A stretch of 56,090 nucleotides of DNA, from assembly GCA_016198905.1 (NCBI GenBank), contig JACQHR010000036.1, positions 1 to 56,090 of the forward strand, given 5' to 3'. Both the position numbers and the translations under genes were made by a program. Source of the stretch: Candidatus Omnitrophota bacterium. Its GTDB lineage: Bacteria; Omnitrophota; Gorgyraeia; Aquiviventales; Aquiviventaceae. Shown here piece after piece: positions 24,971-33,618 of this stretch (position 1 is the first letter of the stretch; every line of letters starts with the position of its first letter). The notes below the pieces were generated by a model that saw only the letters and a list, made by a program, of their open reading frames with translations, made no database searches and had not been told where the DNA came from.

Positions 24971-25660
24971 TCATGGGCACGACGCAGGGTTCGGGGCGAC
25001 GGTGTCCCCCGTGAGTCCGACCAGCAGTTTCGTATAGGCCGTGGAACCCAATCTTGTCTCTCCACGAATGGTAATGTACCCTCCAGGAGTTTTTGGATCC
25101 GGCGTTGTGATTTCGATTTTCAGCATGTTATTGTCCTCAGGAGGAGCCAGATGCGTCCCGATCGGGTCGCCTCCCAACGCCGCCGGCGACTCATCCATGT
25201 ACCGGAGCACCAATCCTGTGATCCCGAAAGCGATCTTGCTCGTGACAGGAGGACAGGGCCCTCCAATTGGAATGTTGTCGTAGAAGAGCACTTGATTGAG
25301 CAGAGGCCCGGTGTGGCTGTACTGTCTCCACGTATAATTGTTCACGTTGCCGGCAGTCCCTGCACTCGTCACGCTGGTGGGGACACGGAACATCACCTTG
25401 GCATATGGCGCTGCGGGCGGATTGTTCCCACGTTCGACTAAGACGACGCGGTCGGCATTTTTGAGCTGTTTGAGCATATGGTTCATGGCGTAGACCGCTT
25501 CCATATATTGGGTGGCGCGCCCGCGCGCTTGCTCAGCCAGAAGCACGCGCGTCACATCGGTTTGGCCTACCACGAGGATCACGATGAATCCAATCGCTGA
25601 GGCGATCAGCAGCTCGGTCATCGTGAATCCATGACGCGCAAAGGGCTTAGTTCGGCTCAT
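24971..25660 (-). CDS. minor prepilin, PilW/GspJ-like
   Basis: A 229-residue prepilin with leader MSRTKPFARHG, cleaved before FTMTELLIASAIGFIVILVV, with Glu at +5. The long body and its place after PilV- and PilX-like genes suggest a PilW/GspJ-type minor subunit used to prime assembly. Two Cys (GGPCPP and the C-terminal ASCP) may pair. Its start overlaps the previous gene by 14 nt. Confidence 0.85.
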   Translation of the reverse strand: MSRTKPFARHGFTMTELLIASAIGFIVILVVGQTDVTRVLLAEQARGRATQYMEAVYAMNHMLKQLKNADRVVLVERGNNPPAAPYAKVMFRVPTSVTSAGTAGNVNNYTWRQYSHTGPLLNQVLFYDNIPIGGPCPPVTSKIAFGITGLVLRYMDESPAALGGDPIGTHLAPPEDNNMLKIEITTPDPKTPGGYITIRGETRLGSTAYTKLLVGLTGDTVAPNPASCP

Positions 25661-26177
25661 TCCACGTCACCGTTCCGCTCACGATGTAGTAGTCCGGCTT
25701 GCCATCCCCGTCAAGGTCAGGCCCGCTCTTGACCTCATATGTCCGCCCTGTCCCGCTATACCCCAAAATGGATGGCACGATACCGCCCGGCAGCGGCTCA
25801 GGTCTTGATCCGGCGTCAATCGGAGAAGTCGCCGGGTTTAGCGCCGCGCCTGTCGTATCAGGTTTGCACGAGTCAGTTGGCACAAGTATTGATACTGGTA
25901 GAAACCAGGCATCACCGCCTGTCTCTGCTGCCCGACGACACGCGATCTTGTTGCGCTTGTCTTCCAAGGTCTGGGTCACGTAGGTGACCGCCTCAGCTTT
26001 GCCGATCGAGCGTCCTGAGAGCCGGGCCGCCATCCCGAAGGCCATCATCGTCCCAGCGGCCACCAACGTGCCGATCACAAGCGCGAGCATGACTTCGACT
26101 AACGTCATGCCAGCCTCGAGGCGCGCGGCAACCATATAGCCGTCCTTATTCGACATTCGAGAGAGGTCTCGATTCAT
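25647..26177 (-). CDS. minor prepilin, PilV/GspI-like
   Basis: A prepilin of about 176 residues. The cleavage site is unusual in having Met at +1 (RLEAG before MTLVEVMLALVIG), but Glu at +5 and the hydrophobic helix are intact. The start at 26177 shares one base with the previous stop (TAATG), and a GTG four codons earlier is the alternative. A late DGDGKPDYY stretch resembles a calcium-binding loop. Position next to PilW- and PilX-like genes supports a minor pilin role. Confidence 0.82.
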   Translation of the reverse strand: MNRDLSRMSNKDGYMVAARLEAGMTLVEVMLALVIGTLVAAGTMMAFGMAARLSGRSIGKAEAVTYVTQTLEDKRNKIACRRAAETGGDAWFLPVSILVPTDSCKPDTTGAALNPATSPIDAGSRPEPLPGGIVPSILGYSGTGRTYEVKSGPDLDGDGKPDYYIVSGTVTWNEPN

Positions 26178-26710
26178 TAGTATTGCCACTTATCGAATCC
26201 AGATCCCGCACAGGCTGTAAACGGTGCGACGGTTGGGTTACCGTTATGGCACCATCCACGGTTAGCATCGATCGTCATCGCTGGATCATGTGCCGCCGAT
26301 CTGCTTCGGTCAGCGGTCGCGGTAAAACCAGTATCCCCGAATGCTACCAGTGGCGGACCAACACTAAAATCAATCGGGATGGAACCGAGATTCGGGTTAT
26401 CCATCTTGATCATCCGCCAATCCGAATTGGGACTGAATTTGGTCAGCCCCGTCTTCCACGTCCCGTTGTTAAACTGGTAGTTTCGCTCGCCGGTGTAAAT
26501 AGTCAGGAGAATGTCCTGAGCCGATTGCCAATATCCTCGCCTGATCGTCTTGATGTAGCTGGGAATCGCCATGCTCGCGAGAATGCCGACAATCACCACG
26601 GCCATCATCACTTCAGTTAGGGTAAACCCGCGCACACTTCGACGATAACGATTCGCCCGCTTCCCCATGCCCAACCAGCGCATTATCCCAATCATGCATT
26701 CCCACATCAT
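26177..26710 (-). CDS. type IV prepilin, PilE/GspG/GspH-like
   Basis: A prepilin of 177 residues from the first Met, with a long leader of up to 28 residues ending SVRG, then FTLTEVMMAVVIVGILASMA with Glu at +5. Internal Met codons at residues 6, 10 and 15 could shorten the leader to the usual length. The body contains GYWQSAQDILLTIYTGERNYQ, typical of PilE-like subunits. Its start overlaps the PilX-like gene by 4 nt. Confidence 0.85.
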   Translation of the reverse strand: MMWECMIGIMRWLGMGKRANRYRRSVRGFTLTEVMMAVVIVGILASMAIPSYIKTIRRGYWQSAQDILLTIYTGERNYQFNNGTWKTGLTKFSPNSDWRMIKMDNPNLGSIPIDFSVGPPLVAFGDTGFTATADRSRSAAHDPAMTIDANRGWCHNGNPTVAPFTACAGSGFDKWQY

Positions 26711-27282
26711 TGGTAGCTCGCTTTCACGTGAATGGTATGTTGACGTGGAGCAAACGGCGGCAATGGAGGAAGTGGTGGAGGTTGTACCCCGCAGTTCGTC
26801 ACAGTGACTTCCACATAGGGATCAGTGAGATCCCCCGGCGGACCAATAATGCCGTTACCGTTAGCATCAATGAATTCAGCCGACTCCGCATCAAAACCAT
26901 TGATGGACGGATTACAGGCTTTACTCGGATCAGGAGCGCTAGGATCATGACCAAACGTGCAGTGCGATTTTCCGGGAATGATGGCGCAACTTGGAATCGA
27001 TCCAGTCGCATTATCGGGATAATTGCGGAAATCTACGAGAGGAGGTCCAGGTTTGTAGGTCATGAGTTTGTGCGCGACCAGGACATAGCCCGCCTCCGCA
27101 AGATACTGCGCTTTCGCGCGCTCTTCCATGCCCTGCGATTGTCCGGATTGACTGTTCGCAATATTCAATATGACGTAGCCGAGCACTCCCATCAGAAATC
27201 CCATGATTAAAATGATCCCGAGCGCGCTGCCGCGTTCGTTCTGCAGCGATCCTCGACGCTGTGCAACCTCTGGGCGCATCAT
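26707..27282 (-). CDS. PilX-like minor pilus protein, first gene of the pilus operon
   Basis: About 191 residues with a PilX-type N-terminus: ERGSALGIILIMGFLMGVLGY, lacking the canonical cleavage Phe and Glu +5 but hydrophobic. Then comes AEAGYVLVAHKLM and a long variable body with Cys pairs and a Pro-rich stretch. PilX-like proteins in this position help pilin priming and adhesion. I place the start at the ATG at 27282, which has GGAG 9 nt upstream. The longer frame to 27399 runs through the terminator and riboswitch, so it cannot be the real N-terminus. Confidence 0.8.
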   Translation of the reverse strand: MMRPEVAQRRGSLQNERGSALGIILIMGFLMGVLGYVILNIANSQSGQSQGMEERAKAQYLAEAGYVLVAHKLMTYKPGPPLVDFRNYPDNATGSIPSCAIIPGKSHCTFGHDPSAPDPSKACNPSINGFDAESAEFIDANGNGIIGPPGDLTDPYVEVTVTNCGVQPPPLPPLPPFAPRQHTIHVKASYQ

Positions 27283-27301
27283 GCGTATCGGCTCCATCAA
27301 T

Positions 27302-27326
27302 AAAAAAACCGAACCACTGGTTCGGT
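27302..27326 (-). terminator. intrinsic terminator in the pilus operon leader
   Basis: A perfect 8-bp stem (27308-27315 with 27319-27326) with a 3-nt loop is followed on the minus strand by seven T. It lies between the riboswitch and the first pilin start, only about 20 nt before the latter, so it must be a conditional attenuator rather than the end of an upstream operon. Confidence 0.9.
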
Positions 27327-27343
27327 AGCTCAGCCATCTCACG

Positions 27344-27424
27344 TGTGGTCGGCAGCCCGGCTGTCTCGCGAGACCCGTAGCTTTGCGCCCTCCGCTCACG
27401 CGAAGTTTGCCCTTTCGCCAGTCC
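27344..27424 (-). promoter_or_regulatory. class I cyclic-di-GMP riboswitch (GEMM-I)
   Basis: The minus strand contains the ordered conserved elements of the GEMM-I aptamer. These are GGGCAAAC (27405-27412), a 6-bp stem CTTCGC/GCGGAG closed by the GNRA tetraloop GTGA, GCGCAAAGCTACGGG (27374-27388), a self-complementary arm GTCTCGCGAGAC, and AGCCGGGCTGCCGACC (27347-27362). The base corresponding to Vc2 G20 appears to be G, as in c-di-GMP sensors rather than the A of cGAMP-selective variants, and the intercalating A of GCAAAG is kept. The terminator about 20 nt downstream is the likely expression platform. GEMM riboswitches commonly control motility and pilus genes. Confidence 0.9.
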
Positions 27425-27461
27425 TTTACCCTTCACACAAACTTATCGTTAATACAAAGTA

Positions 27462-27491
27462 AGTATGCCTAATGCGATTTCTCGGTGTCAA
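27462..27491 (-). promoter_or_regulatory. promoter of the c-di-GMP-controlled pilus operon
   Basis: TTGACA (27486-27491) and CATACT (27462-27467) are 18 nt apart on the minus strand. A start near 27455 gives a leader that contains the whole riboswitch and terminator. The region is AT-richer than its surroundings. Confidence 0.7.
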
Positions 27492-27524
27492 GGCAAGGGA
27501 GAGATTCTTGTAGAGATTCTTGAC

Positions 27525-27869
27525 TTACGAAGGACGGGTGCTGGCAATGACCCAATGAAGGTAGGGTGTGGAGCCTAAAGTGACAGGAAGCGCGATGATT
27601 TCCGGCACGTCATACGGGTGCCACTTGAGCACCGCGCGTTTCAGAGACTCAAACCGTCTCTTGGTCGTCTTGATCACGAGGAGCGTTTCGGGGCAGCGTT
27701 CGACCTTTCCCTTCCAGAAGAAAATAGATTCGACAGCGGGGATGATGTTGACGCAGGCGGCCAGATGGTGCCTGACCAAGGCGGTGCCGAGACGTCGCGC
27801 CACGGCCTTCGTCGGACACGTCACGAGCGCGACAACAATGCCAGTGGGCGCTGACGCGTGGGAGCGCAT
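27525..27869 (-). CDS. cutA: divalent-cation tolerance protein CutA
   Basis: A 114-residue CutA1 protein, a small trimeric alpha/beta fold. Characteristic segments are VALVTCPTKAVARRLGTALV, HLAACVNIIPAVESIFFWKGKVE, and the terminal DVPEIIALPVTLGSTPYLHWV. CutA is linked to metal tolerance, but its biochemical role is unsettled. It lies 18 nt after the small winged-helix gene and is upstream of, but promoter-separated from, the pilus operon. Confidence 0.94.
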   Translation of the reverse strand: MRSHASAPTGIVVALVTCPTKAVARRLGTALVRHHLAACVNIIPAVESIFFWKGKVERCPETLLVIKTTKRRFESLKRAVLKWHPYDVPEIIALPVTLGSTPYLHWVIASTRPS

Positions 27870-27887
27870 GACGTCACGGCGGACACT

Positions 27888-28088
27888 TTAGTGGCGAAGA
27901 TTGATGCGAAAGTCGTTGCCGTCTTTCCGTACCACGACATGGCCTTCACGCGCCAGCCACCCGAGACTCATCAACGCAAGTTCCCGCGACCGATCAATGC
28001 CCGTCACGACCTTCGCAAACGGCACTTCGCCATGTCCGTCAAGGTAGTGCCAAATTTCTCCCGCCACGATGCCAATCTCGGTGATCAT
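27888..28088 (-). CDS. small winged-helix protein (DUF2582-like)
   Basis: A 66-residue protein that is essentially one winged helix-turn-helix: IGIVAGEIWHYLDGHGEV, SRELALMSLGWLAREGHVVV and a final strand. It matches the short DUF2582-type family found widely in bacteria and archaea. AAGGAGGGG precedes the start. The target is unknown, and it could regulate or simply accompany cutA. Confidence 0.8.
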   Translation of the reverse strand: MITEIGIVAGEIWHYLDGHGEVPFAKVVTGIDRSRELALMSLGWLAREGHVVVRKDGNDFRINLRH

Positions 28089-28184
28089 GCGCCCCTCCTT
28101 GTTTCGTCTTTCAATATGCCATAAAACCCTGAACCATTCTCGATATTTCGTCAGTCAACGCGCGCCACTCAACTGTCGCCGGGA

Positions 28185-30317
28185 TTACTGCACGCGACTG
28201 CCGTCTTGAGGTTTTGCTTGGCGCAACGCCGTCAGCCGTTCCCGCGCGAGCTCCGCCTCCGGGATGGACTCCTCGGCGAGCTGCGCGTAGATCGCTTCTG
28301 CAGCAGCCGGTCGGTCCTGCCGTTCCAACAGTTTCGCCAGCGCCAGTTGGCTGCGCACGCGCCACGGCGGCTGCGTCACGCGCCCGTACCATTGCATCGC
28401 GCGATCCAAGTCGCTGACTTCTTCGTAGCACGAGGCGATGCGATACGCCGCTTCCTGGCTGATCGAGGGGGCGAGCTGCGCAGCGTTGTCATACCACTGG
28501 ATGGCCTCGGGGTAGGCCTGCCGCACCCGGGCCATGTCGCCCAACCGCTTGGCGAGCTTTCCCCGCTGACTTCTTGGAAGGCGGCCCGCCTCGTACCATC
28601 GTGTGAGCGCCTTTTCCATGGCGTCAGGAGCCGCTTCGCGCGTCTGCAAGTTCACGAGCAGGAGCCTGGCCTCGAAGGCTTCGTCCGTCCGCGGGGCAAA
28701 CTGAATCGCCTCCTGACATAACCGCTCTGCGGTGGGTTGGTCGCCGTCACCGAGTGCTAACACCGCGTCATAGTAGGAGGCGCGTGCCGCCGTCACCGTC
28801 CCTGCGCGCTCGCGACGCAGCCGCTCGAGCAGTCCGTGCGCCAATCCCTCCTCGCGTTGATTGAGGTAGGCGATCACGATCGCCAGTTGCGCATCATCGG
28901 CCAGTGCCGCATCGGCGCTGGAGGCCATCTGCTGGAAGACGGCCATCGCGCGCTCAGTCTGTCCGAGTTGCAGGTCGATGCGCGCGGCTTGGTACGTCGC
29001 GTAGGTGACCAACGAGGGATCCGCCGCGAGCTCCATCGCCTGTTGATACTGCGCCTGGGCCTCCGTGAGGTTGCCCAAAAACATCTGGACGTCGCCCAGG
29101 CCGCTGTACGCCGCTTGGCGAACCGTCCGCTCATCGCTGTGCGTGGCCAACTCAAAGATCGTTTTCGCTTTGGCGGCATTCCCTTCTTCCAATGCGACCG
29201 CGCCAAGCCGTAATTGGACCTTCGCGCGAGCCAACTCATCAAGCAGCGGCCAGCGCAGCATCGCATGGAGGAGCTCGTGCGCCTCATCGAGACGCTCGTC
29301 CCGACGGTACAGCTCGGCCATCGTCAGCCCGCTCTCCAACACCAAGGGATGTTTCGGGTAGCTCGAGAGGATGCGATCGAATCGGGCCAGCGCGTCCTGC
29401 TCGCGTCCCACCCGGATGAGACAACTCCCCTGCGCAAACAGCGCTTCCACGACATGCTCATCCGTCCCTTTCAAATGCAGGTAGCGCTCAAACCCATCAA
29501 TGCTCTCCTGGCAGCGGCCACGCTGATACTCGGCCCAGGCCAACCCGAACTGCGACAGACGCCCCCACCGCGACGCCTCTGCGGCCGTCAAGGCGCGCTG
29601 ATAGGCCAACATTGCCTCCTCATAACGCTTCAGCCCACTGAGGCTTTCTCCGAGATAGAACGCGGCCTGCGCAATGCCCTGCGGATCCTGCAACCGGTCG
29701 AGCAGCGGCTGCAAGATCGCCACGGCGTCGGTCCATCGGCCGAGTTGCAGGTTGCAGAGTCCCTCGAAGAGTAACGCGTCGAGCGCTTCGGGTGCTGCCG
29801 CTTGACGCACCGCGGTCTCATGAAAATAGCCCAACGCGGTCTCGAAGGCTTGTTGATGCAGGAGGACGAGTCCCAACCCTAACTGAGCCTGCGTAGCCCA
29901 CGAGGAGGCCGGATACTGCGTGAGGAGGCGCTGATAGGCTTGCTTGGCCCGCAGCATCTGAAACGCGCGCCGACTCACGTCCGCTTCCCAGAAGAGGACC
30001 TCCGGCCAAAAAACACTCGACGGTGCGAGGTGCGTTTTCAGCGAGTCGAACTGTGTGAGCGCTTCGTTGGAGCGCTGCAGCTTATCCAAACTCAACGCGA
30101 GCCATAACCAGACCCGCGGGGTTTCCGGCACATGCTGATAGTGTCCGAGGAAATTCTCCGCGAGCAAGGTCACTTGCTCAAAATCCTCGCGCAGAAACGC
30201 GCGCTGGATCGTCTGGTACCCCGGCGTCGGCTCAAGCGCGCACACGCGACTAGGCATCGCCAGTGCCATGGCGATCAGCATCGCACCGATCAGTAAGAAG
30301 CGTTGTTGATGACTCAT
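28185..30317 (-). CDS. exported tetratricopeptide-repeat protein
   Basis: A 710-residue protein with an N-terminal signal peptide (LLIGAMLIAMALAMPSRVCA) and then about 15 TPR-like helical pairs to residue 690, for example AKQAYQRLLTQYPASSWATQAQL and EAMLAYQRALTAAEASRWGR. The pattern of Ala/Leu/Tyr spacing resembles BamD-, YbgF- and PilF-like periplasmic scaffolds. The Cys in the signal peptide region (SRVCALEP) could be a lipobox cysteine, but the upstream residues fit poorly. No catalytic motif is present. It probably scaffolds an envelope complex; the partner is unknown. Confidence 0.8.
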   Translation of the reverse strand: MSHQQRFLLIGAMLIAMALAMPSRVCALEPTPGYQTIQRAFLREDFEQVTLLAENFLGHYQHVPETPRVWLWLALSLDKLQRSNEALTQFDSLKTHLAPSSVFWPEVLFWEADVSRRAFQMLRAKQAYQRLLTQYPASSWATQAQLGLGLVLLHQQAFETALGYFHETAVRQAAAPEALDALLFEGLCNLQLGRWTDAVAILQPLLDRLQDPQGIAQAAFYLGESLSGLKRYEEAMLAYQRALTAAEASRWGRLSQFGLAWAEYQRGRCQESIDGFERYLHLKGTDEHVVEALFAQGSCLIRVGREQDALARFDRILSSYPKHPLVLESGLTMAELYRRDERLDEAHELLHAMLRWPLLDELARAKVQLRLGAVALEEGNAAKAKTIFELATHSDERTVRQAAYSGLGDVQMFLGNLTEAQAQYQQAMELAADPSLVTYATYQAARIDLQLGQTERAMAVFQQMASSADAALADDAQLAIVIAYLNQREEGLAHGLLERLRRERAGTVTAARASYYDAVLALGDGDQPTAERLCQEAIQFAPRTDEAFEARLLLVNLQTREAAPDAMEKALTRWYEAGRLPRSQRGKLAKRLGDMARVRQAYPEAIQWYDNAAQLAPSISQEAAYRIASCYEEVSDLDRAMQWYGRVTQPPWRVRSQLALAKLLERQDRPAAAEAIYAQLAEESIPEAELARERLTALRQAKPQDGSRVQ

Positions 30318-30418
30318 GCCTTACACATCCTCATGAACATTCAACACCGTGTGCGAGTGTCTCTCGATACGGCGTGGGGCGGTGGTGAGCGGGGCCTGTC
30401 GGCCAGCGCGAGCACGGT

Positions 30419-30437
30419 CCCGGCGCACAGCGCCGGG
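30419..30437. repeat. GC-rich inverted repeat downstream of uvrA
   Basis: CCCGGCGC and GCGCCGGG flank an ACA loop, a perfect 8-bp stem 100 nt after the uvrA stop. It has no T-run on either strand, so it is at best a weak or Rho-assisted terminator. Nothing else is evident in the 220-nt gap between the TPR gene and uvrA. Confidence 0.5.
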
Positions 30438-30538
30438 TCGCGCGTCGGCCGACCGGAGCGCCGCGAACCCGCTGGGGCGAGCAAGCGTCCCCGCGCAGCG
30501 CCGCCCCACGCCCAAAGGTTGGAACATGGCGCATCGCA

Positions 30539-33502
30539 TTACAATGAAGGCTCCTCATTCGTTCCTGCTTGGAGTGTCTCGCCCGCAGCCGGTCCTGTCA
30601 TCAGGATGCGCGCGGACCGCGTGAGTGCGCCTCGAGGTCCGCTCAGCAAGGGACGCAGAAACTGCCCGGTCCACGACGACGGTTCTGCGGCCACCACTTC
30701 GGGCGTGCCGGCCACGACCAGCCGGCCTCCGGCTTCTCCGCCTTCAGGTCCCAGGTCAATGATGTAGTCCGCCGTCTTGATGACCTCGAGGTTGTGTTCG
30801 ATCACGACGACGGTATTGCCATAATCCACCAGTTGATGTAAGACGCCAAGCAGTTTTTCAATGTCGGCCACGTGCAAGCCGGTCGTCGGCTCATCGAGCA
30901 AGTAGAGCGTTCGGCCCGTCGCCCGTCGCGAGAGCTCTTTGGCGAGCTTGATGCGCTGCGCTTCCCCGCCGGAGAGCGTCGTGGCGGATTGGCCCAGCTC
31001 CAGGTACTCGAGGCCGACCGCGTGCATGGTCTGCAAGCGTTGCGCGATCGCCGGAATGGAGGAGAACATCTCGAGCGCTTCTTCGATGGTCATCGCCAGC
31101 ACATCGGCAATCGAGCGGCCCTTGTAGGTCACGTGCAGCGTCTGGTCGTTGAATCGCTTGCCTTTGCAGACTTCGCAGCGCACGAACACATCCGGGAGAA
31201 AATGCATCTCGATGCGCTTCATGCCGTCGCCCTCGCAGGCTTCGCAGCGCCCGCCCTTCACATTGAAGCTGAAGCGGCCGGGCTTGAAGCCGCGCAGCTT
31301 CGCGCCCTGAGTCCGGCTGAACAACTCGCGGATGGGCCCGAATGCGCCGGTGTACGTCGCCGGGTTCGAGCGCGGGGTGCGCCCGATCGGCGATTGATCG
31401 ATCACGACTACTTTGTCGATGGCGTCGATCCCCGTGATCCGCTCATGTGTGCCCGGGTGTTCCTTGCTGCCGTAGAAGCGCCGCGCCAAGGCTCGATAGA
31501 GAATCTCGTCGACCAGTGTGGACTTTCCCGAGCCGGACACCCCGGTGACGCACACGAAGCAGCTAAGCGGAATGCGCACGTCGATGTGTTTCAGGTTATG
31601 CTCGGCGGCTCCCTCGATCATGAGGAACGCTTTCCCCGTGGTTTGACGACGGCGCTCCGGCACCGGGATCCAGCGTTTGCCTCTGAGGTACTGGCCGGTG
31701 ACGCTGCGTTCAGAGGCGAGAATGTCGTTGAGCGATCCGCAGGCCACCACCTCGCCGCCATGTTTGCCCGCCGCCGGCCCAAGATCGACGATGTAATTCG
31801 CGCGCCGAATCGTCGCCTCATCATGCTCGACCACAATGAGCGTATTACCTAAATCGCGCAGCCGCTCCAGCGTGTTGAGCAGCTTCTCGTTATCCCGCTG
31901 ATGCAGCCCGATCGAGGGCTCATCAAGAATGTAGAGGACTCCGACGAGCCCCGAGCCAACCTGAGTGGCGAGCCGGATGCGCTGCGCTTCCCCGCCGGAG
32001 AGACTGGCCGAGGCGCGATCGAGCGTCAGATACCCCAGCCCCACATCGAGGAGAAACTGCAGTCGCTTGCCGATCTCCTTGATGAGCGGCTCAACCACCA
32101 CCTGCTGCCGCGCACCCCATGACAGCTGCGACAGCCATCGCTGGGATGCGGTCACCGAGTCTGTGGTCACCTGGGCAATGGAGCGGCCGTCGATCAAGAC
32201 GCCTAAGCTCTCGGGCTTCAAGCGCGCGCCGGCGCACGCGGGGCACGGCAGCACGCTCATGTACTTCGTGAGCTCTTCCTTCACGTAATCCGACTCGGTA
32301 TGACGGAAGCGACGCTCCAGATTGGGAATGACCCCCTCGAAGACGCCGCCCCAGATTTCATCCGAGGAACCATAGAGAAGAGCGCGCTGCGCCTTGCGAT
32401 CCAGCGACTGAAACGGGATCTCCATGCTGATGCCGAAGTGCCGTGCGGCTTCCCGCAACAGCCGGTTGTAGTACATGATCATGTGCATGCCGCTGCGCTT
32501 CCACGGCTCAATGGCTCCGTCGCGCAACGATTTCGTCCTATCCGGCACCACGAGCTCCGGATCGATTTCCAGGCGCGTCCCTAAGCCATCGCAGGTCGGA
32601 CACGCCCCGTAAGGAGAGTTAAAGGAAAAGAGGCGCGGCGAGAGCTCTTCGAAGCTGAATCCGCACGCCGCGCACGCGTAGAGTTCGCTATATACGTGTT
32701 CCGTGTTTCGCGTTCCGCGTTCCGCGTTTTTGGAAGATGGCCGCTTGGTTTTGCTTCTCAACGCGGAACTCGGAACTTGGAACTCGGAACTGATGATGAC
32801 GATCCCCTTGCCGACTTTCAACGCGGTCTCAATCGATTCGGTGAGCCGCCCTTTCGCCTCCGCTTCGAGCGTGAGACGATCGACGACCACTTCAATGGTG
32901 TGCGCACGTTTTTTATCGAGCGCGATCGGCTCATCAAGATCACGCACGACCCTGTCGACGCGCACGCGGATAAAACCCTGCCGCTTGATGTCGCGGAAGA
33001 CCTCGACGTATTCGCCCTTGCGCCCTCGAATGAGTGGGGCCAAAATCGTCAACTCGCTCTTGGCCGGCAGCTCAAGCACCCGGGCGACGATTTCCTGGGC
33101 CGACTGTTGGCTGATCGGCACCCGGCAGGTCGGACAGTGCGGCTGGCCGGCTCGCGCAAACAGCACGCGCAGGTAGTCGTAGATCTCCGTTTGTGTCGCC
33201 ACCGTCGAGCGCGGGTTGCTCCCGGCGGTGCGCTGCTCGATCGCAATGGCCGGGGAGAGCCCTTCGATGGAATCGACGTCGGGTTTCTCGAGCCGCTCGA
33301 GAAACTGCCGCGCGTAGGCGGAGAGGCTTTCGACGTAGCGGCGCTGGCCTTCCGCATACAACGTATCAAAGGCGAGTGACGATTTGCCGGAACCCGACAG
33401 CCCCGTAATAACGATCAGGGTGTTTCTGGGTAACGTCAGGTCAATAGCTTTAAGATTATGCTCGCGGGCTGCGCGGATGATAATTGGTTGATCGGTGCTC
33501 AT
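30539..33502 (-). CDS. uvrA: excinuclease ABC subunit A
   Basis: UvrA recognises bulky DNA lesions and loads UvrB. The 987-residue protein has both ABC modules. The first opens with [23 protein letters not shown] near residue 34 and has [19 protein letters not shown]. The second has [19 protein letters not shown] and [16 protein letters not shown]. Zinc-finger pairs include [14 protein letters not shown] and CEACEGDG...CEVCKGKRF. Residues 238-271 are a hydrophilic insert encoded by heptamer arrays, between a beta strand and the CAACG motif, where homologues are about 20 residues shorter. A near-consensus promoter with only 9 nt between -10 and ATG predicts a leaderless message. Confidence 0.97.
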   Translation of the reverse strand: MSTDQPIIIRAAREHNLKAIDLTLPRNTLIVITGLSGSGKSSLAFDTLYAEGQRRYVESLSAYARQFLERLEKPDVDSIEGLSPAIAIEQRTAGSNPRSTVATQTEIYDYLRVLFARAGQPHCPTCRVPISQQSAQEIVARVLELPAKSELTILAPLIRGRKGEYVEVFRDIKRQGFIRVRVDRVVRDLDEPIALDKKRAHTIEVVVDRLTLEAEAKGRLTESIETALKVGKGIVIISSEFQVPSSALRSKTKRPSSKNAERGTRNTEHVYSELYACAACGFSFEELSPRLFSFNSPYGACPTCDGLGTRLEIDPELVVPDRTKSLRDGAIEPWKRSGMHMIMYYNRLLREAARHFGISMEIPFQSLDRKAQRALLYGSSDEIWGGVFEGVIPNLERRFRHTESDYVKEELTKYMSVLPCPACAGARLKPESLGVLIDGRSIAQVTTDSVTASQRWLSQLSWGARQQVVVEPLIKEIGKRLQFLLDVGLGYLTLDRASASLSGGEAQRIRLATQVGSGLVGVLYILDEPSIGLHQRDNEKLLNTLERLRDLGNTLIVVEHDEATIRRANYIVDLGPAAGKHGGEVVACGSLNDILASERSVTGQYLRGKRWIPVPERRRQTTGKAFLMIEGAAEHNLKHIDVRIPLSCFVCVTGVSGSGKSTLVDEILYRALARRFYGSKEHPGTHERITGIDAIDKVVVIDQSPIGRTPRSNPATYTGAFGPIRELFSRTQGAKLRGFKPGRFSFNVKGGRCEACEGDGMKRIEMHFLPDVFVRCEVCKGKRFNDQTLHVTYKGRSIADVLAMTIEEALEMFSSIPAIAQRLQTMHAVGLEYLELGQSATTLSGGEAQRIKLAKELSRRATGRTLYLLDEPTTGLHVADIEKLLGVLHQLVDYGNTVVVIEHNLEVIKTADYIIDLGPEGGEAGGRLVVAGTPEVVAAEPSSWTGQFLRPLLSGPRGALTRSARILMTGPAAGETLQAGTNEEPSL
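32698..32790. repeat. inverted pair of 7-bp arrays inside uvrA
   Basis: The left arm (32698-32725) has four heptamers near GTTCCGC, and the right arm (32763-32790) has four near TCGGAAC, its reverse complement. The 37 bp between them form a loop. The whole insertion keeps the uvrA frame open and codes for a Ser/Arg/Asn/Thr-rich loop. Confidence 0.9.
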
Positions 33503-33511
33503 GGTGGGTCA

Positions 33512-33540
33512 ATTATAGCGGCTGCCTCGACGAGGTTCAA
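33512..33540 (-). promoter_or_regulatory. uvrA promoter
   Basis: TTGAAC (33535-33540) and a perfect TATAAT (33512-33517) are 17 nt apart. The ATG follows the -10 box after only 9 nt, so transcription would begin about 3 nt before the start codon. No ribosome-binding site fits between them. Confidence 0.75.
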
Positions 33541-33618
33541 TCGTCGGCACGCAGCGGTCCTCATTTGCCTGAACTCCTCCCGGTCAGGTACTCTTTCTTT
33601 ATGAGGAAACGAGCCATG

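Noticed and set aside
27283..27399. N-terminal extension of the PilX-like gene
   Set aside because: It would be encoded by the riboswitch and terminator. The ribosome-binding site and hydrophobic N-terminus support the start at 27282.
30321..30539. 72-75-codon ORFs between the TPR gene and uvrA
   Set aside because: They lie in GC-rich sequence with an inverted repeat, have no ribosome-binding site and show no protein-like pattern.
32698..32790. CRISPR array
   Set aside because: Units are 7 bp, contiguous and inverted. There are no 20-50-bp repeats with unique spacers and no cas genes anywhere in the window.
33484..33618. N-terminal extension of the metalloprotease
   Set aside because: It overlaps the uvrA start and promoter, lacks a ribosome-binding site and would bury the signal peptide.
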